Source: Cyclobacterium sp. 1_MG-2023
GTDB lineage: Bacteria; Bacteroidota; Bacteroidia; Cytophagales; Cyclobacteriaceae
Assembly: GCF_030546805.1 (NCBI RefSeq)
Contig: NZ_JAUOPC010000011.1
Span: 1-64,000 of the forward strand
DNA: 64,000 nucleotides
Direction: 5' to 3'
Under the pieces are notes generated by a model. The model ran no database searches, was not told the DNA's origin, and was given only the letters and a program-made list of their open reading frames with translations. The translations under genes and the position numbers were made by a program. Shown in pieces: positions 1 to 9,476 of the stretch (positions are counted from its first letter, which is position 1; each line of letters begins with the position of its first letter).

Positions 1-67
1 GCTTCCTTCTTAACCAAAATAATTTACTACTTTTTCATGAATATTTTTTCCAAATCTTTCATGTCTT

Positions 68-245
68 AAATCTAAGGAATCCAAGGGGGCAAGGGGGATT
101 TCTTCGAGAATGAACATTAAAACACAAATGATTTTTCAGGATGTGAATCGTCTAAAAAAGTTTACAGAAATTAATTTAAATACTGCTATTGATTTACAAT
201 TTAGGTAAGAAATCCCCCTTTGTCCCCCTTATTGACCTTAGATTT
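68..245. repeat. Inverted-repeat element, MITE-like
   Basis: Two long imperfect inverted arms, 68-104 and 207-245, begin and end with AAATCTAAGG and CCTTAGATTT and contain runs of G or C (AAGGGGGATTTCTT against AAGAAATCCCCCTT). The roughly 100 bases between them hold a 32-codon frame from ATG at 110 to TAA at 206, which starts just after the left arm and stops inside the right arm. Similar C-rich repeat arms occur at 46395-46571. This looks like a small non-autonomous repeat of the kind scattered through Bacteroidota genomes. Whether the micro-frame is translated cannot be seen. Confidence 0.6.
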
Positions 246-301
246 TGATCCGTTCGGATTCTCGGATACGGTATAACACACTAACCTACGCAGCCCAATT
301 C

Positions 302-1714
302 CTATTTATAATCCAAACTCATATTTTTCAAATCATAGCCTATATAAAGAGGCCCATAACCAAAATCGTACGACATGATGCCTCCCAGGTTGGGCTCAAA
401 TTGGTTTTGCATAAACAGGCTGTAAATGCCTTGATTAAATGTTTTCATGTCAAAGGAAAAAACCACATATAGCGTTTTGGATTGCTTGGCGGGTATTTCT
501 GCCTGGTTGGAGGGGACCTCTCCCAAATTGATTTCTCCCATGTCTTTTGGTTTTACATACATGGAAAAGGGTTGGCCTCCAGGTAAGATAACGCTGGAAC
601 GAAAAATGGGAATGCTAATCGGGAATTCATTTTGATTCTTAAATGTAAAGGGAATTAAAATTTCAAAGCCTCTGGTCTGTGGTCCGGGAAGTTGATCAGG
701 AAATACGGTATACTTGAACTGATTATAGGACGTTTGGAAAATATCCCACTTTTCTGAGGCATCAGGGAAACCTGCGGGATCAAGAATATTGTCTACAAAA
801 TAATCAGTCAGCTTAAAACTACTGTTTCGGTACATTAGTGCCTTTGTATTGTTCCATTTAGTATTGATTTGACTGTCAAAGGGTCTGATCAAGTCAAGCA
901 TATAATTTTCAATTTTTACATCCTTGGTTCTAAATATATTGTCAATGACCGGGTCAGGAACAGGAACAGTCATGCTCACCACAGCATCAATAAAAGGATC
1001 TTTTAAACCATCCATTTCCCCATTGATTAACAAATCTCCAAAAGGAATTAAGGCATTTTTGATGGCATTGGGATTGAGAAGGTTGCTTCCTGTACCCAAG
1101 AGTTTGATTTCTATAGGTTCGTTGGATTTAGTGATGGAGGGAGGAGCTGGGATTTTTACACGGGCACTGTGTTCATAGGAGAAATCAAACTTGCCGATCT
1201 TTTTTTGGAGCAGTTTGTTGATATATGGTTTTAATTCGGAAGACTCCAAATCAAAATCCTCACTCACGGCCAACTGAAAATTCGGCAACGTATTGGTATA
1301 ATCAGTAAGGTCCAGTTCTATGGCCGTTTTAAAGGTGAGGTTGTTGTCTTTCCCCATCAATTGCCTCAACTGGGCTGAACTTAAAGTAAAGGAATAATTT
1401 AACAAAGAGGAAGATTTTGAGGGCACCATTACCTCTTGATGGGTTTTTGCCAATCCGATGTCTCTACCGTTGACGAATATTCCTATCACATGATCAGGTA
1501 TGGGTAGTTCTTTTTTGTATGGATTGCTGATTTCATAAACCAAGTCAAAATTGACGGAAAAATCTACCAGAGAGGTTTGGTTAAACTTAACATTAAAAGA
1601 CTGTTGTTTCGCCTTTGGTAACATGTCTTCAAGCACCATTAAATTTGTACTGCAGCTTAATAAAAAACAAGATCCTATAAATAGTATGAGCTGAATTAAT
1701 AAAGAAGTTTTCAT
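302..1714 (-). CDS. Outer lipoprotein, LEA14/WHy-like domains suspected
   Basis: This 470-residue protein starts with a signal peptide ending in a lipobox (LLSC, Cys21), so it should be a lipoprotein. Residues about 35-130 and again 180-270 have the character of LEA type-2 (WHy) domains: alternating hydrophobic beta strands with Asn-Pro-Tyr and Leu-Pro-Ile-Pro turns. These domains occur in stress-related and envelope proteins of unknown binding partner. The C-terminal half has no motif I recognise. It is transcribed alone on the minus strand, and the upstream 408 bases separate it from the divergent phosphatase gene. The family assignment is tentative; the lipoprotein call is firm. Confidence 0.75.
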   Translation of the reverse strand: MKTSLLIQLILFIGSCFLLSCSTNLMVLEDMLPKAKQQSFNVKFNQTSLVDFSVNFDLVYEISNPYKKELPIPDHVIGIFVNGRDIGLAKTHQEVMVPSKSSSLLNYSFTLSSAQLRQLMGKDNNLTFKTAIELDLTDYTNTLPNFQLAVSEDFDLESSELKPYINKLLQKKIGKFDFSYEHSARVKIPAPPSITKSNEPIEIKLLGTGSNLLNPNAIKNALIPFGDLLINGEMDGLKDPFIDAVVSMTVPVPDPVIDNIFRTKDVKIENYMLDLIRPFDSQINTKWNNTKALMYRNSSFKLTDYFVDNILDPAGFPDASEKWDIFQTSYNQFKYTVFPDQLPGPQTRGFEILIPFTFKNQNEFPISIPIFRSSVILPGGQPFSMYVKPKDMGEINLGEVPSNQAEIPAKQSKTLYVVFSFDMKTFNQGIYSLFMQNQFEPNLGGIMSYDFGYGPLYIGYDLKNMSLDYK

Positions 1715-2122
1715 TGGGGTTGGTTTTGGTGGTTATTTTCCTTTCAATCTATTGATTTATAGTTGAGTAAGGCTTATTAAAGATAGCCTTAAATGCCGGA
1801 TAATCTTATTTTAAGCATTTAACTTTTAATTTATGAAAAGGCTAATGATTACTTATCCCAAATTCTTATGAAATTTTAGAATAGCAAAACAGTTTAACTT
1901 GACTAGGTAGGTTTTAGGTTGAACCAAATATTTATTTGAGAAATTGGGGTTAAGAAAAAAATGAATTTGAGCACTTGGTTTTTCAAATTTGTCAAAAATC
2001 CTATGACTTCGCGTATTGATGGTTTATATTGTAACCTATATTATCTCTATTCGGTAATAAGATCGATGATATACGCCTAAACCTGAAATTTCAATTAATC
2101 CAAAACTAGCTGACTAATTCAT
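1715..2122. other. Divergent intergenic region
   Basis: This AT-rich stretch lies between the lipoprotein (minus) and the phosphatase (plus). A nested inverted repeat is visible: TAGCCTT at 1784-1790 pairs with AAGGCTA at 1838-1844, and AAATGC at 1791-1796 with GCATTT at 1815-1820. I found no TAnnTTTG promoter element on either strand. Confidence 0.4.
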
Positions 2123-4732
2123 ATGAAAAGAAGAAAAGCCATTAAATCAATCGCCTTAGGAACAGTAGGTTCATCTTTGGTATTAACAGATACTTGGGCC
2201 GGAACAATGCCCCTAAAATCCTTTAAAAAAGGAAGTCCGCTGAAAAGTAAATGGCAAAATTGGCCGGACATGGCTTGGGTAGGTCCTGAATACTGGGGAA
2301 ATCGACTGCAAGATTGGGAATTGAGAAATGGCAAAGCCGTTTGTAACCTTAGCGCCAAAAACAGAACACTCCATAGCTTGACCCATCAGTTAAGCCCTAA
2401 AACCGATGCATTCAAGGCTGAAGTAAAAGTAAACTGGCTCAATGAAAATAAAATTGGAGACTCAGTTTCCTATGTAGGCATGCGAATTGGTGCCAAAGGT
2501 AATTTTGAAGATTACCGATCAGCTGCAGTCTTTGGTAAAGGCTTGGATGTAGGTATCAATGGGGAAGGTGTTTTATTTATTGGTGAGCAGGTAGGTAGGG
2601 AGAAATTACCATTGGATAATGAAATCAACTTGGTGCTGAAAGGAGAGAATGGGGCTTTGATTTTAGAAGCTTTTGCTCCTAAAGGTAAGCAACTCCTGGG
2701 GGTATTGAAAATTGAAAATTATAGGGGTGACCTGGGCGGAAATATTGCGCTGGTATCCCATTTTCCTGAAGAGGCACTTTTCGAATCCTCCGTAGCTTTT
2801 TCGGATTGGACTGTAACAGGGGAGAAGGTATTGGCAGCAGAAAATCAAACTTTTGGCCCCATCTGTTTTGCCCATTATACCTTGCACGATGGGGTATTAA
2901 AACTAGGTGCGCAACTGGCACCAGTAGAAAAAATTAAAGGAAATAAGGTCAGCCTGCAACTAAAAAAAGGAGCGGCCTGGACCACTGTGCAAGAAGCAGC
3001 AATAGATGAATTGGGAAGAGTTGCCCACTTCCGATTGGAAGACTGGGCGGAGGAAAGTGCAGTGCCTTACCGAGTGAAAGTAGACTTGCCTTTGAAAAGT
3101 GGGGTAGAAAGCCATTATTATTCAGGGACTATCGCTAAAGAGCCGGTTGACAAAGACCAGGTAAAACTGGCGGTTTTTAGTTGCAATGCAGATTACGGCT
3201 TCCCGGACAATGAGGTAAGTCTACATTCCCTCAAACATGCTCCGGATATGGCGGTTTTTTTAGGGGATCAATTTTATGAAGGCACCGGTGGATTCGGTAT
3301 TCAAACATCACCATTGGAAAAATCAAGCCTGGACTATCTTCGCAAATGGTACATGTTTGGCTGGTCTTACAGGGAAATATTTAGACATATACCATCGGCA
3401 TTTATACCTGATGACCATGATGTTTATCATGGAAATGTTTGGGGAGAAGCAGGAAAGGTAGCCCCAACCGATGAAGGATGGACCTATGTCGCCCAAGACC
3501 AAGGGGGCTATAAAATGCCTGCTGAGTGGGTGAATATGGTGCAGCTGACCCAGACAGGCCATCTTCCGGATGCCTTTGATCCAACACCCGTAAAGCAAGG
3601 GATAGGTACTTATTATACCGATTGGGTATATGGGGGCGTTAGTTTTGCCATACTTGAAGATAGAAAGTTTAAATCTGCACCAAAAAATGTATTGCCTGAA
3701 GAAGCCAAGGTTACCAATGGCTTTATTCAAAACAGGGAATTTGACATCAAGGAATACTATGACATTGATGCCGACTTATTAGGCGAACGCCAGTTAAAAT
3801 TTTTAAAGCATTGGTCTACGGACTGGAGCAAGGGCGCAGAAATGAAGGCGGTTTTATCTCAAACCAACTTTTGTACTGTAGCAACTCTGCCTGAGGGTAG
3901 TATTATCGACAGTATTGTGCCAAAATTACCCATTCCTGAATTGGATGAATATGTGCCGGGTGATGCACCTACATCCGACATGGATTCCAACGGTTGGCCG
4001 CAAAAAGGCAGAGATGAAGCCATTAAAATTATAAGAAAGGCTTTTGCTTTACACATTGCCGGAGACCAGCATTTGGCCTCAGTTGTCCAATATGGGGTAG
4101 ATGAATTCAAAGATTCCGGCTATGCTTTTGCCGGGCCTGCATTGAACAATTTATTTCCTAGGCGCTGGTGGCCACCGGTTCCGGAAAAACATGAACCTTT
4201 ACCTGGAAAACCAAAGTATACGGGAAATTTTAATGATGGATTTGGAAATAAAATGACGGTGCATGCGGTAGCAAACCCACGAAAAACAGGTATAGAACCG
4301 GCGCGAATATATGATCGGGCAACAGGATATGGAATAGTAACCTTTGACAAGAAAGGTAAGCAAATGACCATGGAATGTTGGCCTAGATATATCGATCCAA
4401 AGGCCAATCCAAACGGGCAATATGAAGGTTGGCCGATAACCGTTTCCCAAAAGGAAAATTATGCAAGAAATGCCAAGGGAAGTCTACCTCCTTTGGATTT
4501 AAGCAATTGTAACAAACCGATAGTAGAAGTATTTGAAGCGCAATCAGGGGAATTGGTGTATTCTCTTAGGGTCAATGATAAGGTTTTCCGGCCGGAAGTT
4601 TTTAGCGAGGGAAATTACTTCGTGAAAGTTACAGACGATAAGTTAGGAAAAAGTATGGTTTTTAATCAGATGAATACCAATTCTGATCCTATGGCCACTC
4701 TCAAAGTTGATTTTGATACCAATAAAGTATAA
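2123..4732 (+). CDS. PhoD-like metallophosphatase
   Basis: This 869-residue exported protein begins with a Tat-like signal (MKRRKAIKSIALG). Residues about 345-460 carry the PhoD-like phosphatase core: an FSC strand, a GDQFYEG metal site, and IPDDHDVYHGN. A later HIAGDQHL segment near residue 645 supplies further metal-binding His/Asp residues. PhoD enzymes are extracytoplasmic Ca/Fe-dependent phosphomono- or diesterases. The first 300 residues form a beta-rich region outside the known core, and about 190 residues follow it, so the protein is longer than classical PhoD. The next gene, a sulfatase, starts 67 bases downstream on the same strand, so they may be co-transcribed and remove phosphate and sulfate from the same substrate (inference). 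Confidence 0.85.
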   Translation: MKRRKAIKSIALGTVGSSLVLTDTWAGTMPLKSFKKGSPLKSKWQNWPDMAWVGPEYWGNRLQDWELRNGKAVCNLSAKNRTLHSLTHQLSPKTDAFKAEVKVNWLNENKIGDSVSYVGMRIGAKGNFEDYRSAAVFGKGLDVGINGEGVLFIGEQVGREKLPLDNEINLVLKGENGALILEAFAPKGKQLLGVLKIENYRGDLGGNIALVSHFPEEALFESSVAFSDWTVTGEKVLAAENQTFGPICFAHYTLHDGVLKLGAQLAPVEKIKGNKVSLQLKKGAAWTTVQEAAIDELGRVAHFRLEDWAEESAVPYRVKVDLPLKSGVESHYYSGTIAKEPVDKDQVKLAVFSCNADYGFPDNEVSLHSLKHAPDMAVFLGDQFYEGTGGFGIQTSPLEKSSLDYLRKWYMFGWSYREIFRHIPSAFIPDDHDVYHGNVWGEAGKVAPTDEGWTYVAQDQGGYKMPAEWVNMVQLTQTGHLPDAFDPTPVKQGIGTYYTDWVYGGVSFAILEDRKFKSAPKNVLPEEAKVTNGFIQNREFDIKEYYDIDADLLGERQLKFLKHWSTDWSKGAEMKAVLSQTNFCTVATLPEGSIIDSIVPKLPIPELDEYVPGDAPTSDMDSNGWPQKGRDEAIKIIRKAFALHIAGDQHLASVVQYGVDEFKDSGYAFAGPALNNLFPRRWWPPVPEKHEPLPGKPKYTGNFNDGFGNKMTVHAVANPRKTGIEPARIYDRATGYGIVTFDKKGKQMTMECWPRYIDPKANPNGQYEGWPITVSQKENYARNAKGSLPPLDLSNCNKPIVEVFEAQSGELVYSLRVNDKVFRPEVFSEGNYFVKVTDDKLGKSMVFNQMNTNSDPMATLKVDFDTNKV

Positions 4733-4799
4733 AACATCCCAAAATAAAATAGCCATATTCTAATGGAAATTTAAATTACCTCAACCATATAAATTAAGA

Positions 4800-6335
4800 A
4801 TGAAAAAGAGATTACTATTAATACTACCTCTGATTGTCTTCTATTTGGCGGCTTGCCAAAGTCAGGAAGAGGAGCCTGTTCCTCCAAATATTGTATACAT
4901 ACTAGCTGATGATTTGGGATATGGCGATTTGGGATGTTATGGACAGGAAAAAATTGAAACACCCAATATTGATGCTTTGGCAGCTTCAGGAATGATGTTC
5001 ACCCAACATTATTCAGGAGCACCTGTATGTGCACCCGCAAGAGCAGTATTGCTCACAGGGCAACATTCAGGTCATTCTCAAGTAAGGGGGAATGACGAAT
5101 GGGGTAGTAGAGGTGATGTTTGGAATTACCATGCCATGTTAGCAGATTCTACCCTTGAAGGACAAAGGCCAATAGCAACAGGTACTTATACCCTTGGTTC
5201 AATGCTTCAAGAGGCTGGCTATACCACTGCTGTAGTTGGTAAATGGGGCTTAGGAGCTCCACATACCGAGGGGATCCCTACCAATCAAGGCTTTGATTAT
5301 TTCTTTGGCTACAATTGTCAAAGGCAGGCCCACACCCTTTATCCGGTCCATCTTTATGAAAATGAATACAGGGTATATTTGAACAATGATACGATTGCTC
5401 CAAATAAGAAATTGCCGGAAGGAGCTGATCCTTATGATTTGGGAAATTATGGAGATTATTTTCTTACAGACTATGCGCCGGAGATAATGTCCGATAGAAT
5501 TGCCAGCTTTGTAAACGAGCAAAGCAGCGATAAGCCTTTCTTTTTGTACTGGGCTACTCCTATTCCTCATGTTCCACTGCAAGCCCCCCAAAAATGGATT
5601 GATCACTATGTGGAGAAATTTGGAGATGAGGAACCTTATCTAGGAGAAAATTCTTATTTCCCTTCTCGCTATCCAAGGGCTACTTATGCAGCCATGGTTA
5701 GTTATATGGATGAGCAAGTAGGGCAACTTGTTGAACAATTAAAAAGGAAAGGGTTATATGAAAATACCTTAATCATTTTCACTTCCGACAACGGCCCTAC
5801 TTTTAATGGGGGAACAGATTCTCCTTGGTTTAATAGTGGAGGAGCATTCCGAGAAGAAAAAGGTTTTGGCAAAGGCTTTCTTTATGAAGGCGGTATTAGG
5901 GTTCCCATGATCGCCTCTTGGCCAGGGAAAATCAAAGAAGGATCGGTAAGTGACCATGCCTCTGTTTTTTATGATGTTATGCCCACCTTAGCTGAAGTAG
6001 CCGGGAAACCTTTAGAATCTGCAACAGATGGCACTAGTTTTTATCCTACACTGATAGGACATGATCAAGCCCAGCCTGAATTTCTTTATTGGGAGTTTCC
6101 TTCTTACGGTGGTCAGATCGCTATCAGAATGGGAGATTGGAAAGCGTTGAAACTTAATGTTCAAAAAGGAGGATCTTCTTGGTTATTGTTTGACTTGAAA
6201 AGTGATCCTCTGGAAATGAACGATGTAGCTAAAGAAAATCCCGAGATAGTAAAGAAAGTAGAAGAAATTGTAGCAAGAGAACACACAACATCACCCAACG
6301 AGCGGTGGAGATTTGAGGAATTGGATGGGGTTTAA
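4800..6335 (+). CDS. Sulfatase (S1 type), lipoprotein
   Basis: This 511-residue arylsulfatase-superfamily enzyme hydrolyses sulfate esters in the periplasm or on the cell surface. The signal peptide ends in a lipobox (LAAC, Cys19). ADDLGYGD at about 36-43 supplies metal ligands. Cys77 in CAPAR (77-81) is the residue that a maturase would convert to formylglycine. TSDNGP and EGGIRVP are also present. The usual GKWHLG motif reads GKWGLG here (Lys148, Gly150), as in the partial sulfatase at 62587, so the two belong to one subgroup. The substrate cannot be told from sequence. The gene follows the PhoD-like gene by 67 bases and ends before a strong terminator. Confidence 0.93.
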   Translation: MKKRLLLILPLIVFYLAACQSQEEEPVPPNIVYILADDLGYGDLGCYGQEKIETPNIDALAASGMMFTQHYSGAPVCAPARAVLLTGQHSGHSQVRGNDEWGSRGDVWNYHAMLADSTLEGQRPIATGTYTLGSMLQEAGYTTAVVGKWGLGAPHTEGIPTNQGFDYFFGYNCQRQAHTLYPVHLYENEYRVYLNNDTIAPNKKLPEGADPYDLGNYGDYFLTDYAPEIMSDRIASFVNEQSSDKPFFLYWATPIPHVPLQAPQKWIDHYVEKFGDEEPYLGENSYFPSRYPRATYAAMVSYMDEQVGQLVEQLKRKGLYENTLIIFTSDNGPTFNGGTDSPWFNSGGAFREEKGFGKGFLYEGGIRVPMIASWPGKIKEGSVSDHASVFYDVMPTLAEVAGKPLESATDGTSFYPTLIGHDQAQPEFLYWEFPSYGGQIAIRMGDWKALKLNVQKGGSSWLLFDLKSDPLEMNDVAKENPEIVKKVEEIVAREHTTSPNERWRFEELDGV

Positions 6336-6378
6336 CTGCCGTTAAGCCTTTCTTGTCCTTTTGAGTTGAATATAAATT

Positions 6379-6441
6379 AAAACCATTATCCCCCTTATGC
6401 CGACATTGTTATAAGGTGTAGATAATGGTTTTATTTTTTTT
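6379..6441 (+). terminator. Rho-independent terminator
   Basis: A long stem pairs AAAACCATTATC (6379-6390) with GATAATGGTTTT (6421-6432); an inner stem pairs CCTTAT with ATAAGG. A run of T follows at 6434-6441. It closes the phosphatase-sulfatase unit. Confidence 0.85.
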
Positions 6442-6569
6442 GCAGATTATGAGTTTACAAAAAAAAATCTTATAAATAAGGTCTTTTTAAATACCGCAAC
6501 AGATGATGTGTTGGCAATCTGCTTGATAACCATTAAATTAGAAAGGTAATTAAAGTAAACCCGGTAGGA

Positions 6570-8888
6570 TTGAAAAACACAGCAGCTTTTACGTCAATAT
6601 TTATGGTACTATTTATAGCTTCAGTGGCTTTAAATAGTTGTTCAAATGAGCATACCTACAAGGAAGCTTCAATTCCTGATCAGGTTAGTTATAACTTCCA
6701 TATAAGACCTATATTATCTGACAATTGTTTTGCCTGCCATGGTCCTGATGCCAATAAAAGAGAATCGGGGTTAAGGTTAGATACTAAGGAGGGGGCCTAC
6801 GCAGCTCTCAAAGAAAATCCGAATCGCCATGCGATTGTCCCCGGTAAATCCAATCAATCTGAAGTAATTACAAGAATTTTTTCTGAGGAGAATACTGAAA
6901 AAATGCCTCCCCTTGAATCCAATTTAAGCCTTTCGGATCAGGAAAGGCAATTGATTAAGAAGTGGGTAGACCAAGGTGCCGTTTACGAAAAGCATTGGGC
7001 TTTTGAGCCACCTGCGAAGAAAGATATTCCCGTATCGGCTCTACCGGAATGGGATCATAATCCCATTGATGGTTTTGTATTGGCCAAAATGAAAGAAAAC
7101 GGGCTTACTCCTAATCCAAAAGCAGAAAAGAATTTCTTGTTAAAAAGGTTAAGTCTGGACCTTACCGGATTGCCGCCCACTTCTGAAGAAGTGCGGAGCT
7201 TCAACTCGGGCCAAAAATCCTGGGAGGAAATGATTGACGGATACCTAAGCAAACCTGCTTATGGAGAGAAATTGGCTTTGTTATGGTTAGACATATCCAG
7301 GTATGCGGATTCATTTGGTTATCAGAATGACAATATCAGGACACAATGGCCCTATAGGGATTGGGTAATTCACGCTTTTAATGAAAATTTCCCATATGAT
7401 AAGTTTTTAAAATGGCAATTGGCCGGGGATCTGCTTCCGGAACCTAGCAGAGAACAACTCTTGGCTACTGCTTTTAACAGGAATCACAAAGTTACAGAGG
7501 AGGAAGGCGTTATTCATGAAGAGTACCGAATGGAATATGTGTTGGACAAAACGAATACCTTTAGCAAGGTGATTCTAGGGATGACCATGGAATGTGCCCA
7601 ATGTCATGACCACAAGTATGATCCAATTTCTCAAAAAGATTATTACAACCTCTATGCATTTTTTAACAATACCCCTGAAAAAGGATTCGAAGGGGGAGCA
7701 GGATCTGCAGTGCGGGCAAAGACGCCTCTTATGTGGGTTAATACTGAGGATACGGAAGGTATACTGGACTTTATCAATCATCCGGATACCAATAAAATAG
7801 CCGTTTCCATTATGCAGGATTTAAAGGACTCAATTCGTCCCACTTTTATCCTGGACAGGGGCTTATATGATGCGCCAACGGGCGAAGCACTAAGCCCCAA
7901 AACACCGGACATCATCAAACCATTTTCAAAAGACTTGCCCAAAAATAGGCTAGGATTGGTAGAATGGGCTTTTGCTGAGGATCATCCTTTAACATCAAGG
8001 GTCTTTGTCAACCTTATTTGGCAGGAAATTTTTGGTGTGGGCCTAGTGCCCTCCTCAGGAGATTTTGGCATGCAGGGCAAACTCCCTACTCATCCTGAAT
8101 TATTGGATTGGTTGGCTGTGGAATTTCGTGAAAGCGGTTGGGACATCAAAAAACTTATTAAACTAATCGTTAGCTCTTCCACCTATCAGCAATCTTCAGC
8201 TGTAAGCAAAAAAATGTTGGCCATTGACCCGGACAATACTTACTTGTCACGTTTCCCACGCTTGCGCTTGCACGCGGAATTAATCAGAGATATGGTATTG
8301 GCCAGTAGTGGTTTGCTGGTTGAAGAATTGGGTGGGCCAAGTGTTAAGCCATATCAACCGGAAGGACTTTGGGAAGCTTCCAGTTCCGGAAGAGGAGAGT
8401 TGAATATTTACCGGCAAGACAAGGGAGACAAATTGTATAGAAGAGGAATATATACCTTTATTAAACTCACTTTGCCTCCTCCTTCGCTTTTAATTTTTGA
8501 TGGCAGCAATCGTGACATTTGCCAAGTCAATAGAAACCGTACCAATACCCCTTTGCAAGCTTTGGCCATGCTCAATGATCCTTTGGTTTTGGAAGCATCA
8601 AGGGTGCTAGCTGAAAATTTAGTCGATCAAATGAAAGACGAGAAAGCGGCAATTGGGGAGGCGTTTGTAAGGATTTTGGGTCGTTTGCCTAAAGACAAAG
8701 AAGATCAATTGCTTATGGATTTTTATGCAGAGGAGTTGTTACGCTTTGAAAAAAGTCCTGAAATTGCCTCCGGTTCTTTAGATATAGGCGAATCACCGAC
8801 TTCAAAAAAAGAAGCGGTAAGGACAGCTGCCCTGATGCAAGTCATCGTAGCCCTTTATAATTTAGAAGAAGCCATCACCAAAACCTGA
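6570..8888 (+). CDS. DUF1549/DUF1553 protein with cytochrome-like heme motif
   Basis: This 772-residue exported protein has a PSCyt1-like N-terminus with one heme c motif, CFACH (Cys53, Cys56, His57), followed by the DUF1549 region (about 140-350; a further CAQCHDHKYDP motif is near residue 340) and DUF1553 (about 450-740; TSRVFVN, NRTNTPLQAL). It is shorter than many relatives because the usual inserted lectin-like domain is missing. The frame opens with TTG at 6570. The next in-frame ATG (6603) would give a signal without positive charges, so TTG is preferred. A lipobox-like LNSC ends the signal. The family is common beside sulfatases in Planctomycetes and Bacteroidota, but its reaction is not established. 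Confidence 0.85.
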   Translation: MKNTAAFTSIFMVLFIASVALNSCSNEHTYKEASIPDQVSYNFHIRPILSDNCFACHGPDANKRESGLRLDTKEGAYAALKENPNRHAIVPGKSNQSEVITRIFSEENTEKMPPLESNLSLSDQERQLIKKWVDQGAVYEKHWAFEPPAKKDIPVSALPEWDHNPIDGFVLAKMKENGLTPNPKAEKNFLLKRLSLDLTGLPPTSEEVRSFNSGQKSWEEMIDGYLSKPAYGEKLALLWLDISRYADSFGYQNDNIRTQWPYRDWVIHAFNENFPYDKFLKWQLAGDLLPEPSREQLLATAFNRNHKVTEEEGVIHEEYRMEYVLDKTNTFSKVILGMTMECAQCHDHKYDPISQKDYYNLYAFFNNTPEKGFEGGAGSAVRAKTPLMWVNTEDTEGILDFINHPDTNKIAVSIMQDLKDSIRPTFILDRGLYDAPTGEALSPKTPDIIKPFSKDLPKNRLGLVEWAFAEDHPLTSRVFVNLIWQEIFGVGLVPSSGDFGMQGKLPTHPELLDWLAVEFRESGWDIKKLIKLIVSSSTYQQSSAVSKKMLAIDPDNTYLSRFPRLRLHAELIRDMVLASSGLLVEELGGPSVKPYQPEGLWEASSSGRGELNIYRQDKGDKLYRRGIYTFIKLTLPPPSLLIFDGSNRDICQVNRNRTNTPLQALAMLNDPLVLEASRVLAENLVDQMKDEKAAIGEAFVRILGRLPKDKEDQLLMDFYAEELLRFEKSPEIASGSLDIGESPTSKKEAVRTAALMQVIVALYNLEEAITKT

Positions 8889-9476
8889 CAGTAGTTTTTT
8901 AATTCAATTTAATGGCTTCTGACCACTGATCCAAAGTTTTGATTGAATTGGTTTTGAAGTCAATTTTCGTTATTTATTAGCAGTTCTATTCGCTTCCAAA
9001 TTTACCGGCCTTTTCCTTTTTTTTTGTGTTATTCCTAAGCTTCCAAATAGGTTTGATTTCTTTTGATTACAATTCTTATTATAAAATCAAGGAACCTGCT
9101 TTTCCTGGCATTTTCAGGATAGAAAAGTACGGATGCATCACCAGCTTTTAGAATAACTTCCCTCAGTTGACCTTGAATTCCTTGAGACTTTTAAAAGATA
9201 AATCATTTATAATAAAAGTGTCATTTATAAATAAAATGCCATCTATAATAAATGATATGGGTTAAATACATAAAAATCTTTTATTACAACAAATTAATTT
9301 TTATGTTGTACAAAATTTTCAAATTAATATTTTAATAAATTAGTCTGTAACGAGCATAATTATGTAAAAATTGCCCGGTTGAATTGTTCGGATCCTATCT
9401 CAGTAAAAGTTTGCTAGAAAGGATGCTGATAATCGAAAGTTTACCAAAACCAATTACTTAATAAACCCAAATAATT
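8889..9476. other. Long region upstream of the sulfatase PUL
   Basis: There are 588 bases without a gene. A candidate promoter lies at 9023-9055. An AT-rich inverted repeat ATCATTTAT (9202-9210) and ATAAATGAT (9248-9256) lies inside what would be the leader. The stretch 9200-9360 is extremely AT-rich. No anti-sigma, sigma or two-component regulator is encoded here, so control of the operon is not evident. Confidence 0.5.
9023..9055 (+). promoter_or_regulatory. Candidate Bacteroidota promoter for susC operon
   Basis: TTTG at 9023-9026, a 21-base spacer and TAGGTTTG at 9048-9055 match the Bacteroidota sigma consensus. Use of this promoter would leave a leader of about 410 bases before the susC start, which is long. 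I saw no closer match. Confidence 0.35.
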
